NCBI RefSeq assembly: GCF_018812025.1
Contig: NC_063052.1
Coordinates: forward strand, 24,368,226 to 24,432,225
Length of the DNA: 64,000 nucleotides
Reading direction: 5' to 3'
Source of the DNA: Megalobrama amblycephala
Taxonomy: Eukaryota > Chordata > Actinopteri > Cypriniformes > Xenocyprididae
Part shown: positions 51,243 to 61,650 of the stretch, one piece after another
How the letters are laid out: each line of letters begins with the position of its first letter
Numbering within the stretch: position 1 is the stretch's first letter
Position numbers and translations under genes: made by a program
Notes under the pieces: generated by a model
Databases searched by the model: none
The model's input: the letters and a program-made list of their open reading frames with translations, nothing else
What the model was told of the DNA's origin: nothing

Positions 51243-51486
51243 TGGGATAATATTTCAGCCAAAAATTTTAACTCACCCTCATGTCAAACCTACATGCCTT
51301 TCTTTCTTCTGTGGAACACAAAAGAAGAACGACAGTGGCAAACAACATTGGACTGACTTTCATTGTACAGGCATTTTTCAAAATATTTTCTTTTGTGTTC
51401 TGCAGAAAAAAAGAAAGCCATACAGATTTGGACTGACATGAGAGTGAGTAAATGACAGAATTGTCATTTTTGGGTGAACTATCCCC
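51243..51486. mobile_element. TTAA-flanked MITE
   Basis: Ends TGGGATAATATTTCAGCC and GGGTGAACTATCCCC, flanked by TTAA at 51239-51242 and 51487-51490. The interior is foldback: TTTCTTTCTTCTGTGGAACA against TGTTCTGCAGAAAAAAAGAA. Confidence 0.8.
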
Positions 51487-51613
51487 TTAAGCTCTATCCT
51501 GCAAGAAACAGAGAGGCACACTTTTTAACATGGTCCTCCAGTGACCATCTGCAAACATTCTTTACTTAGTAACTTGCCTTTAAATTAACAGTTAAAGAAA
51601 AGCAATATGAAGT

Positions 51614-51619
51614 TTTATT
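51614..51619 (-). terminator. nfe2l3: possible nfe2l3 poly(A) signal
   Basis: AATAAA on the minus strand, about 300 bp after the stop codon. Not the only match in the area. Confidence 0.4.
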
Positions 51620-51921
51620 TTTAAATGTGCTCTTTAGAAATAGTCTTTATACAAACTCTTACTATACACAACATCCAGTGTTTTCAGTACATTCTCTCCT
51701 GCAAGTGAACAAAGCTACTCCCAAGCTGTAAATGTGTAGTATTTTTTACAGTATTCTTTTTGCCTTCCACTTGAGTTACGAATGGCTTTTAGGAACAAAG
51801 AAGAGCCAGAAATGCATCAAAACATCTTATCTCAAGGATTAAAACTCACCTTTCAGAAAACAAAAATATTTGTGTGTAAACACAAACATGCATGCACACA
51901 CACACTCTCAAAAAAAGTCTC

Positions 51922-53121
51922 TTAAGGTTTCTTGACCTTCTTTCTCTTCACTGTCTTACTACCTGTCATTGTCCTTGACGTTGTGTTTGTGCGAGGCTGA
52001 ACCATCACTCTTCCATTAGCACTGCAGTGCAGTGTGTAATGCTCAGGGTTCAGAGGATGTCCATATTCATCACGGATGTGGCTTAACACAGTCCTCGAGA
52101 GCGCCTCGAAATGTTCTGCAGCAGCAGAAAGTGCCTTGGCTGTGTGGGCTCTCTGGCGCAGGAGAGTATCCCGCTGCACCGTGAGGCCATCAACCTCACC
52201 CTGCAGGCCCAGGATCGCGTCCAGCTTCCTCTTGCGGCAATTCTGCGCGGCAAGCTTGTTTTTGCCTCTTCTGCGCACGTCACGCAAGAGCATGACTTCT
52301 GATCCTGACAGATTCTGCCTGTCCAGCAGCTCCAGGAAGTTTTCTACAGGCATGTTGACAATCTGACAGGCTGAAAACGGAAGACCCAACGCCTGCACCC
52401 GACGTTCATCACGACTCATCTCTTCAGGTTCAGACTCATCTTCGCTCATCACTTCCTGTTTGATAGTTGTGATCCAGCTAGATGACGTGGAATTTTGAGC
52501 CTGTGGGGCTGAGTAGGTATGATCATGCCAGATGTTGTCATGAAGGTTCACAGGCGACCAATCACGGTAAGCAGCTGCACAAGCGCCACCTTTTGAAGAA
52601 AGAGATTCCACTTCACTGCTATAGCCTGTAGCTCCACCCTCATCCTCGCAAAATGAATCGGACGAAGTAGACGGGGATGCGGCGCTTCTAGAACTGCTCT
52701 CCAAAGAGAGGCCAGAGTCTGAATCCTCCAGCCATGGAGTGTCCATCTCACTTTGCATGCCATCCAGCATCTGAGGGTCGATTGTTCCGAGATTACCCAG
52801 ATCCAACATATTGATGTGCTCAAAAACAGCCTCATCTAGATAGCCTCCCATCTGCGAAGGGGAGGTTTCATTATGAGAGCTGTTCCCAGACAAACAGAAG
52901 AGCGATGAAGGAAGTGCCCCTGCTAAGCTCTGAGATGGGTCTGAGTGAGAAGAGTTTGTGGATTCCAAACGGAAGAGGGGTGCTCGGGAAGATGCCGGCC
53001 TGCAATTAGATGAATCTCCCCCGGTTACCATGGCATCTTGAAGGCTTACATCATAACTGATGGGATTAGGAAGGTCAGCTTCTAAATCTGAAATGCGTTG
53101 AGGGACCATAGAGTCAAAATC
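51922..53121 (-). CDS. nfe2l3: nfe2l3 last coding exon (transactivation, CNC, bZIP)
   Basis: Acceptor TTCCGTCTACAG just above 53121; the frame continues for 399 residues to TAA at 51922-51924. Codons upstream of the acceptor in the same frame are intronic. Confidence 0.95.
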   Translation of the reverse strand, partial: DFDSMVPQRISDLEADLPNPISYDVSLQDAMVTGGDSSNCRPASSRAPLFRLESTNSSHSDPSQSLAGALPSSLFCLSGNSSHNETSPSQMGGYLDEAVFEHINMLDLGNLGTIDPQMLDGMQSEMDTPWLEDSDSGLSLESSSRSAASPSTSSDSFCEDEGGATGYSSEVESLSSKGGACAAAYRDWSPVNLHDNIWHDHTYSAPQAQNSTSSSWITTIKQEVMSEDESEPEEMSRDERRVQALGLPFSACQIVNMPVENFLELLDRQNLSGSEVMLLRDVRRRGKNKLAAQNCRKRKLDAILGLQGEVDGLTVQRDTLLRQRAHTAKALSAAAEHFEALSRTVLSHIRDEYGHPLNPEHYTLHCSANGRVMVQPRTNTTSRTMTGSKTVKRKKVKKP

Positions 53122-56100
53122 CTGTAGACGGAATAGAAAAATATTGTCAATGTAAACATTTTCAAAATTCTTATTTAGTGCAAATGTGCACACCAAGCAA
53201 GAATCAGAAAAGAGTTTAGTATTTAGATAGTTGGAAAAACAAATTGATTTGGTTTGGCATTGTTAGTTATTTTTAAAGTATTGTTCAGTGTCTACTGCAT
53301 TGGGTGCAAAATAGAAATTTCCAATGAAAATAATTAAATTTTTTCAATAATCAAACTTACAGTAACTGTAACACACTTAAAAGTAAATATGATGAGATTT
53401 TTTTTTATATTAATCATTCCACCATAACTGATGACGATATTGTTTTACTGAACCATAATATTCCTTTAATCTTGAATGGAGGACAAAGCATATACACTTA
53501 CATCAAATTCAGAGAGGAAGTCCTGCCACTGTGGAGGAAGCTCAAGCCCAGAAAGAGGTGGAGGAAGGGTACTACCCGGCAAATCCTGGAAAGAGAAGCA
53601 GCAAAAAATAAATAAATAAATAAAACAACATTTAACATCTCACACCAACAACAGTTAATATGGAGTTGAATGACCAGAAACATAACCAAATGTAACTTTA
53701 CTCATTCATTCATAGGATTGGTAAAATATTAACCAAATCACAGTTATGTAACATTACGCAATCACTATGTAACTTTTGGCCCTCTAGCGGTTAAAACTGC
53801 ATGCATTTAGTGGAAGAACATTGTTTTGGCTGTGCTTCAGCTCTGAATGACTGTGCAGATAAATATGGTTATCCTAATGCTCATTAAACATTCACTACTA
53901 GGCTTAAGAGATATAACTTCTTTAGAGAGAAAGGATCTCAAACTGACTAGCTGAAGACATTACTGTAGCTATACCCATTAAAAGACAATACTTCCTTGAA
54001 AATAAATTCCAGCATAGCATTACAACAACCATAATGAAATGACCCTTCACAATAGTTCAGTGAACTCTGTTAGAGCTACATATTGGCAGTTTATCTGTTC
54101 AATAAAATACCTTACTCACCTGTTGAATAATAAAAATGCCATCCCCACGTCACTTTTACAACATTTCAAATACCTCAATTCTCACCATCTCCAAAAAGCC
54201 AAGCCACTTTTGAATCATTTTATTACGAGCGCTGTCGCATTCTCTTTATGCCAGCAGACTCCTCTCTGTTTTGTTTTTTAAACGTGTGGTTCCCCAGAGG
54301 TTCAAGATTTAACGGCTCCATGTCAGCTTTTCTTGCTTGTTTTGACAACTAACCTATGCCACTCCCACACCACACAAGAGTCAAGGTGGCCGGAGCAACT
54401 TTTCTCCATTTACAGATATGACAAGATACGCACAGGCAAACGACGCATGTATGCAATTTTCCAGTGAAAACCATTCCGTCAGGTCTAAAATATAAACACT
54501 TATTATTATAGGCTTGCCATAGTGAGTCAAGAACACGTTTCAGAAGAAACAGTCATGTGGACGGTTTTAACGATGTCTTTAGTACCTTTCTGGACCTTGA
54601 AAGTGTTGATTATATTGCTGTCTTTGGACAAGACATATACCTCTCGGATTTCATCAAAAATATCTTAATTTGTGTTCCGAAGATTGATGAAGGTCTTATA
54701 GGTGTGGAACGACATGAGGGTTAATAATGACAGAATTTTAATTTTTGGGTGAACTAACACTAAGTTTTACATTGAACCTGATAGACACACCATTCCTGTT
54801 AGACAGGTGGTAAAGTTATTGTTTGTTTACCTCTTGCTCTAATGCTGAGCTTTGAGTCAGCTGGTTCAGCGAAGCAGGGCTGGTTTCTTCCTGCCCTCTT
54901 TCATCTTTCACAGCCTCCTCCTCATTCTCTTGGTTCAGTAAAGTTTCCTGGAGAGAAAGAAATTGTCAAAATAAAGGCTTGAAATGTTTTGCTTTAAATA
55001 TTTGTTTATAAAAACAGTGCACTCAAGAGTAATTCCAAGAAAGTAAAGAAATACTCTGTAAACTATGGTGCACCTGTTTAAGACAAATGTATTCTTAGTA
55101 CTCTGCTACTTGTTCAATAGATTATGAATTCTTACTTTCACCTGTGGTAGTTAAAGAAAAGGAAGAAATATTTGCATAAAGGTGGCTCTAGGGATAACAC
55201 ATGACTTAACGGATTTCAGAAACTAGGTTGAGCTCTGTCAAGACATGATCAAGTAACAGCGAATATTTCAGAAAGCAGGTTTGGGCTGGACCAAAGGGTA
55301 ATTTACCACTCTTCTCTCAGACAAAACTACTCTCTTGTTACAAAACAAACGATTTGCCCAGTAAAAACAGAAAAAAAATGAAGGGAATTTCCTTAAGTAT
55401 TTATTTTATAACACGTGAACTTTCACAACAAATAGTTTTGACAGACTTGACGTTTAAAATCTATGGTTTAAATTCAAAGTTTGCCTGACGCACGTGACCT
55501 AACGTGATTTAAACTAACAAGTGAGCAGGTAAGTTACCTCGTAAACACGACTCATTTCCTCACAAAAACTTGCATTAAATTTGCTGATAAAAAAAACAAA
55601 CAAAAACAAAACAACAAATACACATAAAACCATAGCCTAAAGATTGGTACAGATCAATTAAAAAAGGTAGATATAATTTGGCCATATATTTAACATTTAA
55701 TTAATCTGTAACATTAAACTGGTTTATTTTGCTTATGGATGGGTCACTTTCCATTGTTTCGCTTTCGCCTTTAGTTGCTCACGAGTGCCATGAAGCTAAC
55801 TGGCTAACTAAATACAAAATACAAACAAACAAATGCTTAAAGCAGTTTACATGTGGCTACTGTGTGCCCTATGAGGAGAAAACAACATAATATAACTGTT
55901 AAGTATAGAAAGAGTGTAATAAGGCACTGCATTGTTACCTCTTTGGAAAGTTCGTCAGCTGCACAGCAAGGCCTTGAAACATTGCAGTCCTGAGATACTG
56001 ACAGTCCGAAGCTCTCTCCAGTCCTGTGATCATCCTCTTCCAGGTGATTTTCGGTATTTACGTCCTCGTTATCAGGGTCCCCTGACAGGTCGAGTGGCTC

Positions 56101-56448
56101 ACTGACATCAGAACCATCATCAGGCACCAGGTGCACCAGCCATGCGCTGACACGCGTGGGGAAGCGGGCCGGGGATCCGAGCGCACGCACTTCATTCAGC
56201 AGCCTGCGGCTGGTGAAAAAATAGTCTAGCTCGGGACATTTTGGGTGCACTTGATGGCCCGCTGCGGTGTCCCGATAGTGGTGAAACGGGGTTTGTATGA
56301 AAGCCGAGCTCGGCCCTCCGTCCGTCTCTATCAACGGCGAGAAGTAGCCGCTCAAATAAGTGTCGACATCCACGCGAACACCTATCAAACTAAGCAGAAT
56401 CGTAAACTGGATGAGTCCCTCGGTGAAATATTTCTTCATATGATGCAT
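51922..56448 (-). CDS. nfe2l3: nuclear factor erythroid 2-like 3 (CNC-bZIP factor)
   Basis: Four coding exons: 56448-55939, 54947-54831, 53585-53502, 53121-51922, all phase 0, 636 aa (human NFE2L3 694). The start MHHMKKYFTEG aligns with MLSLKKYLTEG of NFE2L1. Residues 5-30 are the NHB1 ER-targeting helix (GLIQFTILLSLIGVRVDVD). SAWLVH places Trp at 103, as at the NRF1 DDI2 cleavage site. Further features: DSDSGLS at about 370-376, a beta-TrCP-type degron; IKQE at 457-460, a SUMO consensus; the CNC domain about 473-522; the basic region KNKLAAQNCRKRKLD at 524-538; a leucine zipper to about 577; a Lys-rich tail. It heterodimerises with small Maf at antioxidant response elements after release from the ER. 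It lacks the DIDLID segment of NFE2L1/2. Synteny with cbx3 and snx10 argues for l3 over l1. Confidence 0.92.
53502..53585 (-). CDS. nfe2l3: nfe2l3 exon 3
   Basis: 28 codons, DLPGSTLPPPLSGLELPP then QWQDFLSEFD, the latter like QQWQDLMSIME of NFE2L1. Acceptor CTCTTTCCAG, donor GAT|GTAAGT. Confidence 0.92.
53760..54766. mobile_element. intronic MITE fragments in nfe2l3
   Basis: 53760-53840 carries the 'ctctagcggttaaaactgca' element; 54385-54540 carries a related internal part; about 54566-54766 is the right half of an 'AGTTCACCC' element ending GGGTGAACTAACA. All are degenerate. Confidence 0.6.
54831..54947 (-). CDS. nfe2l3: nfe2l3 exon 2
   Basis: 39 codons, acidic ETLLNQENEEEAVKDERG through SSALEQE. 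Acceptor TTTCTCTCCAG, donor GAG|GTAAAC. Confidence 0.9.
55939..56448 (-). CDS. nfe2l3: nfe2l3 first coding exon (ER anchor and N-terminal domain)
   Basis: 170 codons from ATG (56448-56446) to donor AAAGAG|GTAACA. A TTG codon further upstream in frame (56469) is not needed. The later in-frame ATG at 56439 is less likely, because the spacing M-x-x-x-KKY matches family members. Confidence 0.92.
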
Positions 56449-56569
56449 GTTCCAAAACAAATATTTCAACCTCGGGAGGCCTGAACGAGAACAAAGATCG
56501 CCCGTTTGCCGTTAAACAAAGACAAAATCCCAAACAAAAGAGCACGCGTTGACTACTCTCAGTGTCAGA

Positions 56570-56960
56570 CAAAGAGCAGCCCCGACCGGCGAAACTGTTC
56601 GCTGCACTTACACACTACCGGCTTTTCATTATTTCCTGGCCTATAACATCATAATGCGGAGATGCAGTGCCTTCCCCTAATATAGGAAACCACAACGAGT
56701 CATTCTTATCTGCTATATTCTGTAGCGAAAGACAAAACATGAAACTTTTTATCTTATTAAAAGAACAATAAAACTCCTCGGCGGTCCTGAATCGAGCCTC
56801 TCATCCTAGGAGTGGAACAACTGCTCAAATTTGCATAATTCATAAAATCCCACTCACATGCGACAGAATTACCTTCGCAACAAGCTCTGATTGGGCCATT
56901 TCTGTTGTCGTTCATTTAAAGAGCCAATCACACGCAAGCATGCTTTCGTCGCTTCCTTTA
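56570..56960 (-). promoter_or_regulatory. nfe2l3: nfe2l3 promoter region
   Basis: CpG-containing sequence upstream of the first coding exon with two CCAAT-type boxes (GATTGG at about 56890 and GCCAATCAC at about 56924) and a TTATAGG near 56645 on the minus strand. The start site is not fixed. Confidence 0.4.
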
Positions 56961-57218
56961 GCCCTTCCGCTCTTGGATAAACTGGGGAGTTTTATCCATT
57001 ATTGATCCAAATAATATATGTATTCTTCTATTAAGCACGATAAACAAGTGTTATCAAAACATACCTCTTCTGTGTGACCTACTAAACCGGTGCACTGCAC
57101 TCTTCTAATACTTTCAACGGTAGATCATTGCTGACGCTGTCATGTTAACTGTCCATGAACCACAGACACGAGGGAACAACGAATGGTGATTCATTACCAC
57201 ACTTACAGGGCGTATGAT

Positions 57219-57411
<193 letters not shown>

Positions 57412-57484
57412 GATTCAAATTCAAAATTGTTTTATTGGCATTAATGTAAATAATACAATATTGCCAAAGCTTGGAATATATAGG

Positions 57485-57486
<2 letters not shown>

Positions 57487-57522
<36 letters not shown>
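57487..57522. repeat. (TA)n microsatellite
   Basis: TA run flanked by 'atataggcctatat' palindromes. Confidence 0.9.
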
Positions 57523-57523
<1 letters not shown>

Positions 57524-57699
57524 CCTATATATATATAACACTGATTCTTGAGAGATAGGACAAAACATGGCCATCAATTTTAACTGCTATTAGGTTTAAA
57601 AATAAAAATATTTTCTATTTTAAATGTTATGAGGGATTAATAATAGAATGTATTTATCACAATTATCCCCTTCAATTTAATTTTATCATTATTATATAT

Positions 57700-58530
57700 A
57701 ATGTATGACACTTATTGTCTTCTAAAACATCTAAAACAGTGTGTCCACAGAAAAGGGTTCAATCATTCATATGCAATAAATAAGCTTTATTTTTAATGAT
57801 TACAAAGCTTGTTTTATCAAAATCAACACTTAATAATATCTTTTGTTAGAGCCAGGTTTTTTTTCAATGACGTGTGTTTTATAAGATTTCAAAGTTGTGT
57901 CCCCACTTTTTGTCAACACTGTCAGACATTCATTAAAATGTAATAAAATCAGGGAATTTCAGGGGCAGCTGTCACTCTGAGGGACCCTCTTGCCACATTC
58001 CACCTCTGCAGAGTACATCAATGTCAGACAGGCTTTAGTAAGTTTTGTAGTTTTAGAATATTTTATATCCTAATGTTAATATTTCCTGTGTCACAACCAT
58101 GATATGTCAACACCCTCTTCCAATGTATGAGGAAATTATTTGAAATTTTTAGATAATTTTATTCTCCTGAAGCAGGTTCTATTAGCATCTTTAACAGATA
58201 AAACAAAATGGCTACTACATGAACTCCGTTTGTTTTGTGAAAGAAATGCCTAATGTGTCGACACTGATCGACACTCAAAGTGTGTCGACACTCAAAGATT
58301 TTCTGACGGTGGTGACATGCCAATGACGGAGTTGACATTCAACATGAAGTCATCATATTTTTGTGGTTTTCAATTCATTTTTAATTATATTAAATAGAAA
58401 ATATATAAAATATAAAAATGTTTTGTTTTTCTAATATTGTATAAATACTAAATATGTGACTTGACAGCATATATTGCTTTTGTGGATTGATAGTCATCAC
58501 TTAGCAGAGATAGTGTTGAGGGACCATAAG
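57700..58530. repeat. unclassified repeat with GTGTCGACAC/TGTCAACACT motifs
   Basis: Several scattered copies of TGTCAACACTGTCAGA-like and GTGTCGACACT-like words (57915, 58255-58300) recur at 58990-59060 and 60245. Apparently one larger element split by later insertions. Class unknown. Confidence 0.4.
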
Positions 58531-58532
58531 GC

Positions 58533-58920
58533 TTAAAGGGTTAGTTAACACAAAAATGAAATTTCTGTCATAAAGGATTAGTTCACTTTAAAATGAAAAT
58601 TAGCCCAAGCTTTACTCACCCTCAAGCCATCATAGGTGTATATGACTTTCTTCTTTCTGACGAAAACAATCGGAGATATTTTTTGATAAAATCTGATACC
58701 GAGAGGTATCTGACTCCTCCATAGACAGCAATTTAACCACCTTCAAGATCCAGAAAGGTATTAAAGACATTGTTAAAATAGTCCAGGTGACTGCAGTGGT
58801 TCAACCTTGTTATGAAATGACAAGAATACATTTTTCTGCCCAAAAACAAAACAAAAATAACGACTTTATTTAACAATATCCTCTCTTCTGTGTCATTCTT
58901 CTGTTTACGTTCAGCTCTTT
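58533..58920. mobile_element. two nested MITE left ends
   Basis: AGGGTTAGTTAACACAAAAA starts at about 58537, then at 58564 a second left end, AGGATTAGTTCACTTTAAAA, matches the foldback at 15755-16320. Right ends are missing. Confidence 0.55.
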
Positions 58921-59239
58921 GCTAACATACTCACTGTTTGTTGTGTTTGTTTTAATACAGTAATTGATTAAATGTATTTGACAGTTAAAATGACTACAAA
59001 CTCAGGTTTTCGTCACCACTATCAGATGTGTCAACTCCGTAAGGTCTATGTCACCTCTGTCAGATTAATATTTTTATAATATTTCATTATGATATATTTG
59101 TTGAGGAATTGTTGGTCAAAAGTAAAAATGTAATCTGTCTGCTAACATGAGAATGTGTTTTGAAATGTTAAAATCATCTTGATTTCTGTTAAAGTTAAAG
59201 TTAAAGTTATATTTCACAGTCCAATTTAAAAAACAGATG

Positions 59240-60210
59240 GAAATCTTTATAATTCAATTCAATTCACATTTATTTGTAGAGCTTTTCACGATACATATCG
59301 TTTCAAAGCAGCTTTACAGAGAATGCATGTCAACATTACAATTTAAAGAATGCAGTTAGCAAATAATGTAATAATTTAGGCAATTAATTTACAATCACTG
59401 TTAGCAGTTAACTGAAGGTAGAAGCAATGAGCTCCTGGAAAAATGAATTACATTAACAATAATTAGGATATATAGAAATTGGGCAATGTGCATGTTGATC
59501 CAGATGATTGCGTCTTTTGAAGTCCTTGCAGCACTTGGTGCCGTCTCTTCATAGGTGTTGGTCATCTGAGGTCTTCTTAAGTGGCTGGATCCAAACTGAA
59601 GCTTATGTTCTCTCTAGTCACCTCGGGATGGGTGTCCCGAGGTAAAACAGAAAAGCAAATGGAGAATAATTAGCATAGCTGCTGTTCATAACATTAAGCA
59701 AAGATAGTCATGTGCAATTGATCTGATATGAGATGCATTATGTGAATGCTTGGCTAAAGAGATGCGTCTTTAAGATTTAAACTGGGTGAGCGAGTCTGAG
59801 CCCTGAACATTATCAGGAAGGCTATTCCAGAGTTTCAGAGCCAAATGTGAAAACGCTCTCCCTCCTTTAGTGGACTTAGCTATAGGTACAACCAGAAGTC
59901 CGGAGTTTTGTGATCTTAAAGAGCGTGAAGGATTGTTGGGCAATAGAAGATCGGTTAAGTACACGGGAGCTAAACCATTTAGAGCCTTATATGTCATTAG
60001 CAATACTTTATAATTGATACGGAACTTAATGGGTAACCAGTGTAGAGATGATAAAATTGGTGATATATGATCATATTTTCTTGACCTGGTAAGAACTCTA
60101 GCAGCTGCATTTTGTATTAATTGTAGCTTATTTATTGAGGAAGCAGGACAACCAGCTAATAATGCATTACAGTAATCTAGTCGAGACGTCATGAATATAT
60201 ATATATACAT
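59240..60210 (-). mobile_element. L2-type LINE, 3' end with reverse-transcriptase C-terminus
   Basis: The minus-strand frame 60210-59770 reads TSRLDYCNALLAGCPASSI, KLQLIQNAAARVLTRSRK, SLHWLPIKFRINYKVLLMTY and LWNSLPDNVQ, an uninterrupted 146-residue L2 reverse-transcriptase tail. A 3' region and a TTGAATTGAATTATAA tail end it near 59245. 5'-truncated at a TA-rich site. The intact frame suggests a rather recent insertion. Confidence 0.88.
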
Positions 60211-60211
60211 A

Positions 60212-61141
60212 TATACATATATATATATATTGAAAGTATTTTTTCTGACATTGTTGACACTTGTGATGGCAAGGTAAAAAGCACATTTTGATTAAAAAGA
60301 GAAAAGTTGGGAGGTTGTATCAAAGCATAGCTCCTTAGTACATGTAACATAAATGTAGTTTAATTTGTCTGAGTGTAAGATTTATTTTTTTCAAAATTGC
60401 ATCCTGTTTTGTTCCACTTCTCTAGAATAGAATAAAATATTATAAAATATCAAAGCATTATCAAATATTATAACATAACTTAAATTAACAATGTAACAAA
60501 TTAGAACATGACTGAACATTTGACACAACAGTGTTTAAACATATACACACACATACTGAGGGTCACTGTGGTGGACAGTAGGGAAACACACTGAGGTCAG
60601 ACACACACATTACATACATTCACCTGCTGTCTCTCAGGCTGTGGCACATCCACACGTATCTCGCAGCCAGTGCTGCTGTCTGTCCCTCTCCTAATATTAT
60701 CTTTATTTGTTCGGTAACACTTTACATTAAGGTTCCCTTTGTAAAGGGTTTATAAAGGTGTTTGTTAATGAGTAATAAGTCATTTACAAATGCATTATAA
60801 ATCATTAATAATGCAGTTATAACTGCATGACTAAAAAGGGTGACTTTAATGCAATACCTGCCAAAAAGTGAGCTGTTTTTAACTGACATGTTATAAATGC
60901 TTAATAAATGCATTTATTAACACTTATTTAACTCAAAACCAGATTTTTTTGCATAAGCCACTTTTCATGAGAAGTCATGCACTGTAATTTTCTGCTGTAA
61001 AAGAAAAGTTTAAACTTTTTTTTGTTTCAAGTTTAAAGTTGTGTTTACTGATACATGCATCAAAAATAAAATATTTCATCAGAAAAAAATACTATCTTCT
61101 GTGTACATTATTAATTAATAAATACATGATTCATATGTTTT
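60212..61141. other. gene-free stretch
   Basis: No gene. 60710-60960 contains 'aacactttacattaaggttc' and ATTAATAA-rich words akin to the minisatellite unit that follows, and may be its source sequence. Confidence 0.5.
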
Positions 61142-61650
61142 CACTTTACATTAAGATTCACTTTATTAATGTTTTTAACTCATTAATAAATGGTTCACAG
61201 GTTTCCACTTTACATTAAGGTTCACTTTCACAGGTTATTAGTGTTTTTAACTCATTAATAAATGGTTCACAGGTTTACACTTTACATTAAGGTTCACTTT
61301 CACAGGTTATTAATGTTTATAACTCATTAATAAATGGTTCACAGGTTTCCACTTTACATTAAGGTTCACTTTCACAGGTTATTAGTGTTTTTAACTCATT
61401 AATAAATGGTTCACATGTATTCACTTTACATTAAGGTTCACTTTCACAGGTTATTAATGTTTATAACTCATTAATAAATGGTTCACATGTATTCACTTTA
61501 CATTAAGGTTCACTTTCACAGGTTATTAGTGTTTATAACTCATTAATAAATGGTTCACATGTATTCACTTTACATTAAGGTTCACTTTCATAGGTTATTA
61601 ATGTTTATAACGCATGAATAACTGGTTCACAAGTATCCACCCTACATTAA
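61142..61650. repeat. 72-bp minisatellite, ~7 units
   Basis: CACTTTACATTAAGG starts recur at 61206, 61278, 61350, 61422, 61494, 61566 and 61638: exact 72-bp spacing after a shorter first unit. Each unit also holds AACTCATTAATAAATGGTTC. The array is cut at 61650 by the next element and resumes briefly at 63751. Confidence 0.95.

Noticed and set aside
61142..61650. Regularly spaced repeat reminiscent of a CRISPR array
   Set aside because: The units are contiguous 72-bp tandem copies without unique spacers, in a vertebrate genome: a minisatellite.
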